Shown: positions 53,769 to 63,060, counted from the stretch's first letter. The stretch: DNA of 64,000 nucleotides from Bacteroidetes bacterium GWF2_41_31 (GCA_001769215.1 MEOL01000042.1:1-64000), one strand, 5' to 3'. Notes: generated by a model not told the origin, from the letters alone. Translations and numbers: made by a program.

Positions 53769-55316
53769 ATGGAATCATTAAAAGAATACGTTCCGGGAAT
53801 GGATTTTGTAGCCAAGACTTTTGCCGGACTGGAAAACATGCTGACTGCCGAACTCACTGAACTGGGGGCACTTGACGCGGAGCCTATCAAAAGAGGGGTG
53901 AAGTTCAGAGGCGATACCTCCATGATGTATAAGGCCAATTACATGGCGCGTACTGCCATCCGGGTGCTTAAACCCATCGCAGTGTTCGAGGTGAACGATG
54001 AAAAAGACCTTTACGAACATGTGATGAAGATCGACTGGACCAAGGTGTTTAAGTTGGAACAAACCTTTTCGGTGGAAGCCAATGTTTTTCATTCTGAACT
54101 CACACACAGCCATTTCGTTGCCTTAAAAACAAAGGATGCCATCGTGGATCAATTTCGTGAGGTAATGGGCAAACGGCCCTGGGTGAATACTGACAACCCG
54201 GATATCTTCGTGGACGTGCACCTGAGCCACAATATATGCACCATTTCGCTGGATAGTTCCGGTCATTCGTTGCATCAACGTGGCTATCGGGTGGCAGCGG
54301 ACAAGGCACCCATCAACGAAGTGCTTGCCGCAGGCATGATCCGGCTGACAGGCTGGAAAGGCGAAACAGATTTTTATGATCCCATGTGCGGTTCGGGTAC
54401 CATTCCCATCGAAGCGGCCATGATTGCCATGAACATTCCTTCGGGTTATTACCGTCAAAAGTTTGCTTTTATGAACTGGGAGGGATATGATGAGGCCTTG
54501 TGGTTACAGGTGAAGCAAGCAGCCGATGACCAGATGGGAGAACTTAAACACCGTATTTTTGCTTCCGATCGATCGGATAAAGCAGTCGGATTTACACGAA
54601 ACAACTTAAAAAGTGCCGGGCTTCATAAAGATATTGAAGTAAGTTGCCAGTTTTTCGATTCCGTCAAACCAGCGGCCGGTAAGGGCATCATCATCATGAA
54701 CCCACCCTATGGAATGAGGTTGGAAGAACATGGGGAATTACGTGATTTATACAAGGGAATAGGCGATGCGCTGAAAAAGAACTTTACAGGCTTTGATGCC
54801 TGGATTATCACGCCCAGCATTGACACGTTCAAATTCATCGGTCTTAGGCCTGCACGTAGAATTCCGTTGTACAACGGACCCATCGAAACCCGGTTTTTAA
54901 AGTTTGAGGTGTATCAGGGAAGCAAGCGCTATGGTGAGGAAAACCGGGAATCCGGTGCTCCGACCAGAACCCGGCGTACCTATGAAAATGATGACCGTCC
55001 AAACAGAGAACGGCGTGATGACCGTCCAGCTTCTGACAAACGAGACGACCGGCCCAATAGAGAAAGACATGATGACCGGCCTCCTTTTGAAAAACGTGGC
55101 GAGCGCCCTGCAAGTGAGAGACGTGGAGACCGTTCTGCCGATTCAGGAAAAAGGGAAAAAAGCACTCCCGAAAGTGAAAGAAGACGCGAGTGGGAACAAT
55201 CGGGCCATGATGGAAACCGAAGCCGCATTCGCAGCTATATAAGTCCCAAAGACGGACAAGCTAAAAAATCAACCCGCAAACACAGACGGCCCAGAACGGA
55301 TGAGTTGGGGGAGTAG
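53769..55316 (+). CDS. THUMP-domain 23S rRNA methyltransferase (RlmL-like N-terminal type) with repeat tail
   Basis: 515 aa from ATG 53769. A THUMP RNA-binding domain occupies about 45-155; the class I methyltransferase follows with the SAM site FYDPMCGSGTIPIEAAM and the catalytic IIMNPPYGMRLE, as in enzymes that make m2G. It corresponds to the first half of E. coli RlmL (m2G2445), so 23S rRNA is the likely substrate, although the exact site is inferred. From about residue 408 the protein adds a charged tail with 9-residue repeats DDRPxxxKR (five clear units) and ends in a basic patch (STRKHRRPRTDE). Confidence 0.88.
   Translation: MESLKEYVPGMDFVAKTFAGLENMLTAELTELGALDAEPIKRGVKFRGDTSMMYKANYMARTAIRVLKPIAVFEVNDEKDLYEHVMKIDWTKVFKLEQTFSVEANVFHSELTHSHFVALKTKDAIVDQFREVMGKRPWVNTDNPDIFVDVHLSHNICTISLDSSGHSLHQRGYRVAADKAPINEVLAAGMIRLTGWKGETDFYDPMCGSGTIPIEAAMIAMNIPSGYYRQKFAFMNWEGYDEALWLQVKQAADDQMGELKHRIFASDRSDKAVGFTRNNLKSAGLHKDIEVSCQFFDSVKPAAGKGIIIMNPPYGMRLEEHGELRDLYKGIGDALKKNFTGFDAWIITPSIDTFKFIGLRPARRIPLYNGPIETRFLKFEVYQGSKRYGEENRESGAPTRTRRTYENDDRPNRERRDDRPASDKRDDRPNRERHDDRPPFEKRGERPASERRGDRSADSGKREKSTPESERRREWEQSGHDGNRSRIRSYISPKDGQAKKSTRKHRRPRTDELGE
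54990..55151 (+). repeat. 27-bp tandem repeats coding the DDRPxxxKR tail
   Basis: Five units plus one worn unit read DDRPNRERR, DDRPASDKR, DDRPNRERH, DDRPPFEKR, GERPASERR and GDRSADSGKR, all in frame. The DNA repeats as GATGACCGTCC-like blocks every 27 bp. They lie near the end of the RlmL-like gene. Confidence 0.85.
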
Positions 55317-55376
55317 AATGATTTATCAGTATTAACGCTCTTTTTTGCTCAATGCAGGATTGACAATGCCCACTGA

Positions 55377-56849
55377 TTACTTTGTCAGAATTATTTTTTT
55401 GGTAATAAGTACATTTTTACCTTGATAGGTTACCAAATACAATCCGGGAGGTTGTTGTTTGCCATTCCAGCTAAATTCGTGCTGACCTGCTTTTATCGGG
55501 CCATCATAAAGTGTTTCAACAAGACCCCCCATGGTATTGTGGATGGATATGACTGCCCTATTAAAGGCGTCTTGCGTGTTTAGGAAAATTCTTGTTTCTT
55601 CACTAAAGGGATTAGGCGATATACTCACATTTAAACCGTTTATATCCTCCTGCTCTTCTATCCCACTCAGGCACTCAAAAGCGCTGGCGTATTTTAGCTG
55701 CCAGTGGTTGTTCACTTTCTCTTCCCAACTGTTGATGAAATAATAGTTACATGGAGTTTCAAATTTTCCAGTTGAGATTTGAGGATTTGTAACGATGTTT
55801 TCAGGCATGGAAATATGCTCATAACTTTTCAGGGTAGTATAAGCACCGTAATAAAATGGGGAGCTGTATATTTGAGCTGTATCCATATTGTGATAGACAA
55901 AACTGCTGATGCCCACCTCCATATACCGGCTCTTCACAAAGAAAAACCCTGAATAGAATTTTGGCTGCGCTGGTGCTGATAGTTCAAAAGCAGATGGATA
56001 AAACAACGACTGTTCCAAATCATAAGTGGCAATACGCCAGATGGTATCGTTGAAGTAGTCCCAGGTTAAAATCGAGTTTGAACCAAACCCATTGCAAAAG
56101 GAAAGGTTGAGACATTGAGGTGCTGAATACAGAATGAGTGGATCCAGCCATCCCTGTTCATTGTCGTACGATCTGATGACAATAGTTGAGCTGTTGTTTA
56201 CCTCTTTTATCCAGGCCACCACAGGAAAACCAAACCCCCAACTCCAGTCTGCTTCGGGTTGTGGAATGGACGGAAATGAGCAGTTGGCCGAATCCAGCAC
56301 CACAGGGGTGTCAAATGTGCCATCAATAGTATTTATCATGACATGCATCACACGGTCTTGTTCCATCCAGACAATCCTTCCATTGTCGTTGCATAATAAA
56401 TCTGTTTGCGTTTGTGTGGTAGATGTTAATTCGTGAGGTTCGGTAAACCCGTCGGATCCATAGGCTCGAAAGTAAATTTTTTGGTTTCCGGTGGCATCCG
56501 ATTCATAAAACAGGTAAAAAGTGGTATCGTGGGTGCCATTATTGGCCACCATCAATTGTGGATTTGTGTAATGGACGCCTGTTTCAGCCAGTAAGATTTC
56601 AGGGGCATCGTTGCTGTAGAACCTTTTGTAACAAATAGAGGTTGAAAGTGTATCGGTTGATTTTTCCCAGAAAATATAAAAATCACTTTGAGTGAAATTT
56701 ATGAGCTTTATCACCGCATTTCTGTTGTCGGAGATGGAATCAGTTATGGAAACAGGACTGCTCCAATATCCCTTTTGTCCGACCATTGCCTTTGAGGTGA
56801 TTAAAAAAATAAGGGCTGCAAATGCCATTGACTTGAAAAGGTTTTTCAT
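55377..56849 (-). CDS. T9SS-secreted beta-propeller-like protein (sialidase-type fold)
   Basis: 490 aa with a signal peptide (FKSMAFAALIFLITSKAMVGQ). The body repeats DSATGNQKIYFRAYGSDG-like strand pairs and Trp/Asp-rich turns resembling exo-sialidase/BNR-type propellers, but no clear Asp-box (SxDxGxxW) is visible, so enzymatic activity is doubtful. It ends in a type A sorting domain (VSISPNPFSEETRIFL ... GLYLVTYQGKNVLITKKI). It probably sits on or is released from the cell surface. A strong promoter is predicted upstream. Confidence 0.83.
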   Translation of the reverse strand: MKNLFKSMAFAALIFLITSKAMVGQKGYWSSPVSITDSISDNRNAVIKLINFTQSDFYIFWEKSTDTLSTSICYKRFYSNDAPEILLAETGVHYTNPQLMVANNGTHDTTFYLFYESDATGNQKIYFRAYGSDGFTEPHELTSTTQTQTDLLCNDNGRIVWMEQDRVMHVMINTIDGTFDTPVVLDSANCSFPSIPQPEADWSWGFGFPVVAWIKEVNNSSTIVIRSYDNEQGWLDPLILYSAPQCLNLSFCNGFGSNSILTWDYFNDTIWRIATYDLEQSLFYPSAFELSAPAQPKFYSGFFFVKSRYMEVGISSFVYHNMDTAQIYSSPFYYGAYTTLKSYEHISMPENIVTNPQISTGKFETPCNYYFINSWEEKVNNHWQLKYASAFECLSGIEEQEDINGLNVSISPNPFSEETRIFLNTQDAFNRAVISIHNTMGGLVETLYDGPIKAGQHEFSWNGKQQPPGLYLVTYQGKNVLITKKIILTK

Positions 56850-56882
56850 CTTGTAAAGTGTTTATTAGTATATATTGACAGA

Positions 56883-56910
56883 CAAATATAATAGAAAAAC
56901 TGAGTCACAA
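56883..56910 (-). promoter_or_regulatory. Promoter of the T9SS propeller-like gene (TTG N17 TATATTTG)
   Basis: On the minus strand TTG (56910-56908) and TATATTTG (56890-56883), 33 nt before the ATG at 56849. Confidence 0.6.
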
Positions 56911-56964
56911 GTTGTAAAAAAAAGTTTGACATGGTGGAGATTTTGTTAAGGAAGTGTGTAGTCA

Positions 56965-56988
56965 CGCGTTACGCTATCGCTAAACGCG
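56965..56988. repeat. GC-rich palindromic patch
   Basis: CGCGTT (56965-56970) and AACGCG (56983-56988) flank a 12-nt middle containing CGCTATCGC, followed by more CG-rich bases. It stands out in an otherwise AT-rich spacer between two T9SS genes; it could be a short extragenic palindromic element. Confidence 0.45.
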
Positions 56989-57116
56989 CGCCAGTTTTAG
57001 CTCTTGTATTCAAAATATGATAGTTAACATAAACCGTATTTTCTATTTGGAATAATTCTATATTAGCAGCCTAAACAACGCAACTTCAACTACTAACGCT
57101 AACTAAATCAGCAACA

Positions 57117-59018
57117 ATGAAAATTAACTACCCTCAAAAACACCTTCTTTTGATAGGCTTCCTGATGGTTTCATCCATTGTGGTTGCTTAGCCCGGTTTT
57201 ATCAACCGGATTCCGATTCCACCACTGCTGGATGCCGGTATTGATACCATTCGCCTGGAAATGCGACAGTTTTATAACCACAAGTTTAATCCGGGCGATC
57301 CCCACGATTCCATTATGAATGGTACCTCTCACCAGCAAGGTTATCAAACCTGGGCTTACAACCTGGCCGGAGATTCAACCATGAGTATCCTGGGTCCGAC
57401 ACTCTTATGGCATACCGGTTATCCTACGAACATTCAGGTAACCAATCTGCTCACTCAGCCAACCACCACCCACTGGCATGGGGCCGAAGTGCCGGCTTAT
57501 CTGGATGGAGGTCCTCATCAGCCTATTGCACCGGGTGAAACCTGAAATGTAAATTTTACTAATCTCGACAGCGCTTCTACCATGTGGTATCATCCTCATT
57601 ATCACAATAACACCTATCCGCAAGTGCAGTTGGGCCTTTCGGGGATGATTGTTTCTGCACAATCGGTGGACGCCATCAACCATTCGTTGCCACACACCTA
57701 TGGTATTGATGACATTCCGGTGATTATCGGTGATTTATCCATCAAACGCGACACCATCGATTTTACTACCAATGCATTTATTTATACCGTAGATACCACC
57801 AAGTCGAAGCATCCGTATAATATTGTGAACGGTGTTACCAATCCTTATATGGAAGTACCGGCCCACCTGGTGCGTTTGCGCATATTAAACGGCTCCACCC
57901 GGAAAGGAATGCAGTTCGGAGTTTCAGCTTCGTATACGGACACGATTATGTCGCATATGGATAATTTTGTACTGGTAGCGACCGATGGAGGTTATACGCT
58001 TAAACCTGACACGCTTAAAACATTGGTCACTGGGCCGGGTGCGCGTGCCGAAATTATTCTTGATCTCACGGATAAACAGGTTGGGGACATTGTTTACCTG
58101 AGAAACCTAAAGGAATTTATGCCGAATTTTATCGTGGGAAGTCCCTATGCCCCACCACCACTACCCGGCGGTGGGGGAGGAGGAGGAAAGGACCCGACAT
58201 CTGGTAATGCCTTTCTGGAATTGCGTATTGTTGCCGATCCGTCCGGATATACCCCTGTGGACCATTTCACTACTTTTGCTTCGCCCTGGGTTCCAAGCCT
58301 TCAGGATACGATTGGTGTTACACGCCACCGTACAAAAGAACTCATCAAAATGCCAGGGGCAGGTGGAGGTTTTACCATTGATGGTACTTCTTATGATATG
58401 ATGACCATCAATGATACTGTTTGTGTTGGTGCCAAGGAAATCTGGACCATCCATAACATATCAGGGGTAGCTCATCCTTTTCATATTCACAAAATTTTCT
58501 TCCGTATTCTTGATATAACCGATTCAATAGGAACCAGGCTTAACCTCGATTCGCTGGGATTGAATGGTCCCAAGGATGATATCCTGGTACATCCCTATTG
58601 GAAGGTGCGCTTTATGGCTGTATTTGACGATTATCCCAGCCCTGTCGACTACATGTTAACCTATATGTATCATTGTCATATTCTTACACATGAGGATTCG
58701 GAAGGTGGAGGGATGATGCACCAGTTTGTTGTAACCGACGAAGGTTCCTGCAACATTGGTATAGATGAGGAAAACGAATCCAATGAAGTGGTTCTTTTTC
58801 CCAACCCGGCCAGAGACGAATTAAGGCTGAAGGGAAAATCTTTAAATCCGGTTGTCGTACGCATCATCAACTTGCAGGGGCAAATGCTTCGTGAACAGAC
58901 ACTTCCGGCTTTTAGCGGAATTGTACCCATTGATATTAAAGGGCTTTCAAGAGGGCTGTTTATCGTTCAATGGAATTCCGTCGAGGGCATGATAACCAAG
59001 AAAGTGATTATTCAGTAA
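57117..59018 (+). pseudogene. Multicopper oxidase with T9SS domain, broken by two in-frame stops
   Basis: A single reading frame of 634 codons is interrupted by TAG at 57189 (codon 25, at the signal peptide end VVA-Q-PGF, so CAG to TAG) and TGA at 57543 (GET-W-NVNF, so TGG to TGA). No frameshift is present. The copper ligands remain: THWHGAEVP (type 2/3), MWYHPHYHNNTY, HPFHIHKIFF and the Cys-His stretch YHCHILTHEDSEGGGM. A Gly-rich run (PLPGGGGGGGKDP) interrupts domain 2, and the end is a type A sorting domain (VVLFPNPARDELRLKG). An intact version would be a secreted laccase/CueO-like oxidase. Very recent inactivation or sequence errors are possible. Confidence 0.85.
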
Positions 59019-59149
59019 CTTGAAAAGATCCTTATGACAATTAAAAAGGTTGTCCTGACTTCTGACATTTAGTGCGGTAGCAAGTTCCTTTTTCTGATTT
59101 GAGTTGCCAGAGGGCTATTCAAAATATCTGAATTTTATTCTCCCATCTT

Positions 59150-59560
59150 CTATTTTTGCAATTCTATTTTTTTGATGTCATTTAGATTGATGGGTATGAT
59201 ATTAATCCCAAGAAAATGGTCTTTCTTTCCTGTGATGGTGCTGTCCTGAATAATAAGGGTGTCGAAATAGAAGGTGTTTTTCTTGCCGTCTTTTTTTGTA
59301 ATCCGCACCCCTGTATGGTGTGTAACCGGAATCGTGCTTTCATTCCCGTTTTTATCCAAAACTTTTATCTCATCCAGATCATTGCCAGTCACGATACCTG
59401 GAAACACCAAAGGGAAAGCATAAATGATATTCACCTTTTGTTCTTTTTTGGTGTCTGCAAATTGTTCGAGTAAGCTTCGTGTACTTAAATGATAAGTTGC
59501 ACATCCGCTTATCAGTACGGTGATAAGTATTAGAAAAATGAAAGAGGTATTTCTATTCAT
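59150..59560 (-). CDS. Hypothetical lipoprotein
   Basis: 136 aa of unknown function. The N-terminus (RNTSFIFLILITVLISGCATYHLS) is a clear lipoprotein signal with lipobox LISGC. The remainder has repeated short strands (DLDEIKVLDKNGNESTI, TGVRITKKDGKKNTFYFDTLI) and looks like a small beta domain. Its start overlaps the end of the upstream peptidase gene by eight bases, so the two are likely cotranscribed. Confidence 0.75.
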   Translation of the reverse strand: MNRNTSFIFLILITVLISGCATYHLSTRSLLEQFADTKKEQKVNIIYAFPLVFPGIVTGNDLDEIKVLDKNGNESTIPVTHHTGVRITKKDGKKNTFYFDTLIIQDSTITGKKDHFLGINIIPINLNDIKKIELQK

Positions 59561-60587
59561 TTTTAACCGATTGGATATAGTTAATCAATCCGTTCATATA
59601 GGTTTGTTGGTCGTCGAACATGCACATGTGGCTGCCGTTGGCACATAACAAGAATTGCGCTCCTGGGATTTCTTTGCTCATCCATTCCATGTAATCAGGA
59701 TCCATGGTGTCGTAAGTGGCACCAATAACCAGTGTGGGTACGTGTATATTTTTCAATTCTTTGCTCACATCCCAATGGGTCAGCTTTCCGGAAATACCAA
59801 ACTCGCTCGGTCCCTGCATCATGGTATACAACTCGCTGTTTATTTTACTGAATGCACGTTTCATAGGTTCGGGCTCTTCGGCCAGTCGCAGTATATGTTG
59901 TGAATAATAGTATGCTTCAAGCAGTTCCATGTATTTTGGGTTGTCAAAGTCGCTATTTTTTTCAATCATTCGGATGGTATCCAATACAGCAGGATCCATC
60001 TTTTTTGCCAGCACTTCATCTGCATATTTTCCGTACTCAGGGCAACTGGCCATCATATTCGAGATAATCAATCCCTTTAGATTTTCCTGATATTTCAGCG
60101 CATACTGCATGGCCAGAATCCCTCCCCATGAATGCCCCAGCAGGTAAAAATTATTTTTGTCAAGATGTAATGCCTGACGTACCTGTTCCACCTCATCTAC
60201 GTAACGGTCTAAATCATATAGTGATGTGTCATTTGGATTGTCAGAGTGGCCGCAGGCGAGCTGATCGTAATAAATAAATTCAATGCCTTCTTTGGGGAGG
60301 AAGTTCTCAAAACATTCAAAATATTCATGGGTAGCTCCGGGGCCTCCGTTCAGCAGTAAGATTTTTGTGGTGGGATTGTTTCCCATTTGTTTTGTCCAGA
60401 CATTAAATGTCCCTTTTGGAGTTTTAACAGGAATTACCTTCACTCCGCCAACTTGTATGGTTTGATCTGGATTTTCGAAGTAGGATTGCCATTTTTCCTG
60501 TTCTGTTGTATTTGATTTGTTGGAACACGAGCTTAATATCACAACCAAGGCTATTATTCCGATGGAGCGCACAATTTGATTTTTCAT
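59553..60587 (-). CDS. Proline iminopeptidase-like alpha/beta hydrolase lipoprotein
   Basis: 344 aa from ATG 60587 (MKNQIVRSIGIIALVVILSSCSNKS), a clean lipoprotein start; the longer frame adds seven residues. The alpha/beta hydrolase core is intact: LLLNGGPGATHEYF (oxyanion), DQLACGHSDNP, the nucleophile elbow LLGHSWGGILAMQ, Asp in GATYDTMDPDYM and His in CANGSHMCMF. This is the S33 proline iminopeptidase family, removing N-terminal Pro from peptides. The lipid anchor suggests a periplasmic or surface role. A TAATTTTG box lies 18 nt upstream (60613-60606). Confidence 0.88.
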   Translation of the reverse strand: MKNQIVRSIGIIALVVILSSCSNKSNTTEQEKWQSYFENPDQTIQVGGVKVIPVKTPKGTFNVWTKQMGNNPTTKILLLNGGPGATHEYFECFENFLPKEGIEFIYYDQLACGHSDNPNDTSLYDLDRYVDEVEQVRQALHLDKNNFYLLGHSWGGILAMQYALKYQENLKGLIISNMMASCPEYGKYADEVLAKKMDPAVLDTIRMIEKNSDFDNPKYMELLEAYYYSQHILRLAEEPEPMKRAFSKINSELYTMMQGPSEFGISGKLTHWDVSKELKNIHVPTLVIGATYDTMDPDYMEWMSKEIPGAQFLLCANGSHMCMFDDQQTYMNGLINYIQSVKNE

Positions 60588-60671
60588 ATTGTTGATTAGC
60601 GAAATCAAAATTAAATAAAAATTCCTTGCTACTACTGATTATGGCTTGGCTTTCAAGGCGTATATGTCATT

Positions 60672-61778
60672 TTAATTCTTAATACACCTGACAGAGAATC
60701 CAAAATTTTTGGGATAGCCGTAGTAGTGTGAGGATCGGAACCATCCCACGCCTGAATGCTGGTAGCTCAATGTGCGGTTAAAAGCAAGATAGGTAATGTT
60801 AACATATTCTGTTGAACTCCAAAAAAGGGACATTTCGCCTAAACCGATGAAGGGACCCAACACCCGTTGACCCGCAGGAAGTGCAGAAAAACCACTTGCA
60901 TTGGTTCCGTTTCCATCCTGAACCCATCCGCTTGTTGTTTTCATTTTATCTCCTTCATCCGTCCCCCGCCATCCAAATGCATCCGCTTCACTAAAGCTCA
61001 TGCCCAAAAACATTTCCAATTCTATCCATTCAGCATCACTTGGCAAGTGCCACTCACAGGGACAAATTCCCTGAACACCACTGGGGTTCATTTCGCTGGT
61101 TACAGCTCCATTCATGGCTGCCGCCCAGGTATATAATGCACCAAAGCTGATTGCATTGGTTTGGGAGTTGTCATAGTAACAATAGGCTTTCTCTGAATAG
61201 TGGAGGTTCGACCAGTTTGCACTGCTTTCAACCAAAGGGATTTCCGATCCATCGGAAAAATGGGTGGTTTTAAGATTTTCTGCCATCCACCATTGTTGGC
61301 CAATTCTAATGGTACGGTAGCTATTCCCATCGTAATCAGTAACAGTGTCTGTTTCCCATTCACTTCCTTGTTTGGTGATAATGATTTCGATTTCATCAAA
61401 GGCTAAACCACCTTCTTCGTCTGTTGCAATGATTTTAATGGTGTGCCTGCCAGAATATTCACCCTCAGTATTCCATGTAAAATTGTATGGAAAACTGATG
61501 CTGCCAACACGCGAACCGTCAATATATAATACTATTTCAGTGATTTTGCCATCAGTATCTTCGGCAATGGCCGAAATGGTTATTTCTGTTCCCTGTTCAA
61601 AAGTACTGCCTGGTTCAGGACTTGTAATATGGCAAGCGGGGGATTCGTTAATGGGTTTTTCAGTCTTGCTGCAACCAGATACCGATATCAGGAAAAAGCT
61701 CATCATTGAAATTGCCACAATCATGTATGATAATTGGTTGAACCTTTTCAAAAATATACACAAGTCTTTGCGATTCAT
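60672..61778 (-). CDS. FISUMP-domain lipoprotein with Ig-like domain
   Basis: 368 aa if started at ATG 61778; ATG 61724 (MIVAISMMSFFLISVSGCSK) is an equally good lipoprotein start and would give 350 aa. After the lipobox (SVSGC) comes a bacterial Ig-like domain (PACHITSPEPGSTFEQGTEI ... NTEGEYSGRHTIKIIATDEEGG). The rest is a FISUMP (Fibrobacter succinogenes major paralogous) domain: VTDYDGNSYRTIRIGQQWWMAENLKT, ICPCEWHLPSDAEW, GYPKNFGFSVRCIK. Found mainly in surface proteins of Bacteroidota and Fibrobacterota; the role is unknown. Confidence 0.87.
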   Translation of the reverse strand: MNRKDLCIFLKRFNQLSYMIVAISMMSFFLISVSGCSKTEKPINESPACHITSPEPGSTFEQGTEITISAIAEDTDGKITEIVLYIDGSRVGSISFPYNFTWNTEGEYSGRHTIKIIATDEEGGLAFDEIEIIITKQGSEWETDTVTDYDGNSYRTIRIGQQWWMAENLKTTHFSDGSEIPLVESSANWSNLHYSEKAYCYYDNSQTNAISFGALYTWAAAMNGAVTSEMNPSGVQGICPCEWHLPSDAEWIELEMFLGMSFSEADAFGWRGTDEGDKMKTTSGWVQDGNGTNASGFSALPAGQRVLGPFIGLGEMSLFWSSTEYVNITYLAFNRTLSYQHSGVGWFRSSHYYGYPKNFGFSVRCIKN

Positions 61779-62495
61779 ATCATGGAATTCATTCAATATT
61801 TTGGGGACCGATTTTAAATGATAAATACATCAGCCTTCATTTTCATAGTTTTTACTTTACAATCAGTTGTATAGCAAGTGGTTTAAAACTCCTGGTATTA
61901 TTGTAAAGATAGTCATGTTTTAAACTTGGTTGCGCGTTAATAAAAAAAAAGAGCAATTCAGTATTTACTGGAAAAAGGTGGAGGGCAAAATAAGCGAGGT
62001 TAATTTTGGTATTCATGCACATGGGCATAAATGTTGTCGTCAACATGCTAATTATCAATAATTTGAATTTCTATTGACCAAGCCATTTTTTTTGTTACTA
62101 CTTCACTGAATTGGCTGCCGATTTTGGAAGGTTATTAAAGTTGACGGAGTTAAATTTTTAAAATGATGGTTAAAGAGAAAAACATTTTTGCGAGTTTCTT
62201 CATTTTATTTGTTCGCAGTCAAATGCTCTGGGTACAATCAAGCCTTTTTATTTCTGAGCTGAGTGATCCTCAGTCGAATAAAGCAGATTCCATTTCCTCA
62301 TAATTAAGGGTGTTGCTGATGATTTTAACAAAGGATGACTCTTTTTCAAACTCTATCAGATGTGCATTTGAATGATCCATCCAGATACCCGGTTTAGTTA
62401 ATTTTGACTTGGTGTTTATTGATTTATTGTTAAGAGTTGTATATTATTTTTATTCTGGTCAGGGTACTTTTCTTCTGTACTGTTAGCAACGGTTT
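61779..62495. other. Mostly non-coding region with gene remnants
   Basis: About 700 bases between the FISUMP gene and the DUF4348-like gene. A 68-codon minus-strand frame (61852-62058) has no recognisable features and I do not call it a gene. Around 62270-62419 there is a worn remnant of a small gene. A short signal-peptide-like frame (MKKLAKMFFSLTIILK, about 62145-62195 minus) stops at once and may also be a relic. Confidence 0.55.
62270..62419 (-). pseudogene. Decayed small gene (GIWMDHSNAHLIEF start)
   Basis: A 49-codon frame on the minus strand reads NTKSKLTKPGIWMDHSNAHL, then IEFEKESSFVKIISNTLN and YEEMESALFD, and stops at TGA (62272-62270). The GIWMDHSNAHLIEF phrase resembles, from memory, the start of small Bacteroidota proteins in the GxW(M/L)DHxxA group (about 120-140 aa, eRF1/host-factor-like). 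The codon at the expected start is ATA (62419-62417) instead of ATG, and the frame ends after a third of the usual length. Without a database check the family identity is tentative. Confidence 0.45.
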
Positions 62496-62930
62496 TTATA
62501 AATTTTGTTCATTTGCGTAAACAAGATACCATTTCTTTCGTATCAGTTTAAACCTGTATTCTGAAGAATACCCGGTATCTTCAATCCAGAATTTCTCCAT
62601 AAATGACTTGTCGGTCTTCTGATATTCAGTTTTAAATTCAGAAGTGTCTACATCCTGTATTTTTGTCTTCATGGTGATCCAGTTTTTTCCAGACCATTTT
62701 TTTTCACCTTCATAATCAACTTTTATTCCTTTCAAAGGAAATTTAATCCTTGACATCTGGAATAATGAGTCTGCATGAAATCTGTTATAAAAATCATCAA
62801 AATTCTCGATGGAAGTCTTTTTGTCAGGGTCCGTTGATGAGGTGATATTAGCTGATTTACAATTTGTTATTGAAATTACCACCACAATTGTAACCAATCC
62901 CAGAAGCGTAGGTAAAATTCTTTTTTTCAT
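62496..62930 (-). CDS. DUF4348-like lipoprotein
   Basis: 144 aa from ATG 62930 (MKKRILPTLLGLVTIVVVISITNCKSAN), where the longer frame is discarded. The lipobox is SITNC. The core ENFDDFYNRFHADSLFQMSRIKFPL resembles the DUF4348 family of Bacteroidota lipoproteins, and the end (YRFKLIRKKWYLVYANE) is also family-like. Function unknown. A TAATTTTG box lies 33 nt upstream (62971-62964). Confidence 0.75.
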   Translation of the reverse strand: MKKRILPTLLGLVTIVVVISITNCKSANITSSTDPDKKTSIENFDDFYNRFHADSLFQMSRIKFPLKGIKVDYEGEKKWSGKNWITMKTKIQDVDTSEFKTEYQKTDKSFMEKFWIEDTGYSSEYRFKLIRKKWYLVYANEQNL

Positions 62931-63014
62931 GATTATTGCTATAAAATTCTTTAAAAAATTGAACAAAATTATCAAAGGGACTTTTCTCAGGCTATTTCCT
63001 GACCGTTACAAATA

Positions 63015-63041
63015 AGCCTACTGCATTTATTGCAGTAGGCT
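63015..63041 (-). terminator. Terminator of the right-edge T9SS gene
   Basis: AGCCTACTGCA, the loop TTTAT and TGCAGTAGGCT form a perfect 11-bp stem. It lies 20 nt after the stop at 63061 (minus strand) and has T-rich sequence on that side. Confidence 0.85.
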
Positions 63042-63060
63042 TTTGCTAAAATTATATTAT

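Noticed and set aside
57117-59018. Stop-codon recoding (TGA as Trp, TAG as Gln) or selenocysteine in the multicopper oxidase
   Set aside because: Other genes in the window end with TGA (trmB, lpxK) and TAG (secA, pyrH), no SECIS-like need is apparent, and only this gene is interrupted.
61852-62058. 68-codon minus-strand frame as a gene
   Set aside because: No signal peptide, motif or plausible start context; composition looks random and it fills a spacer next to a decayed gene.
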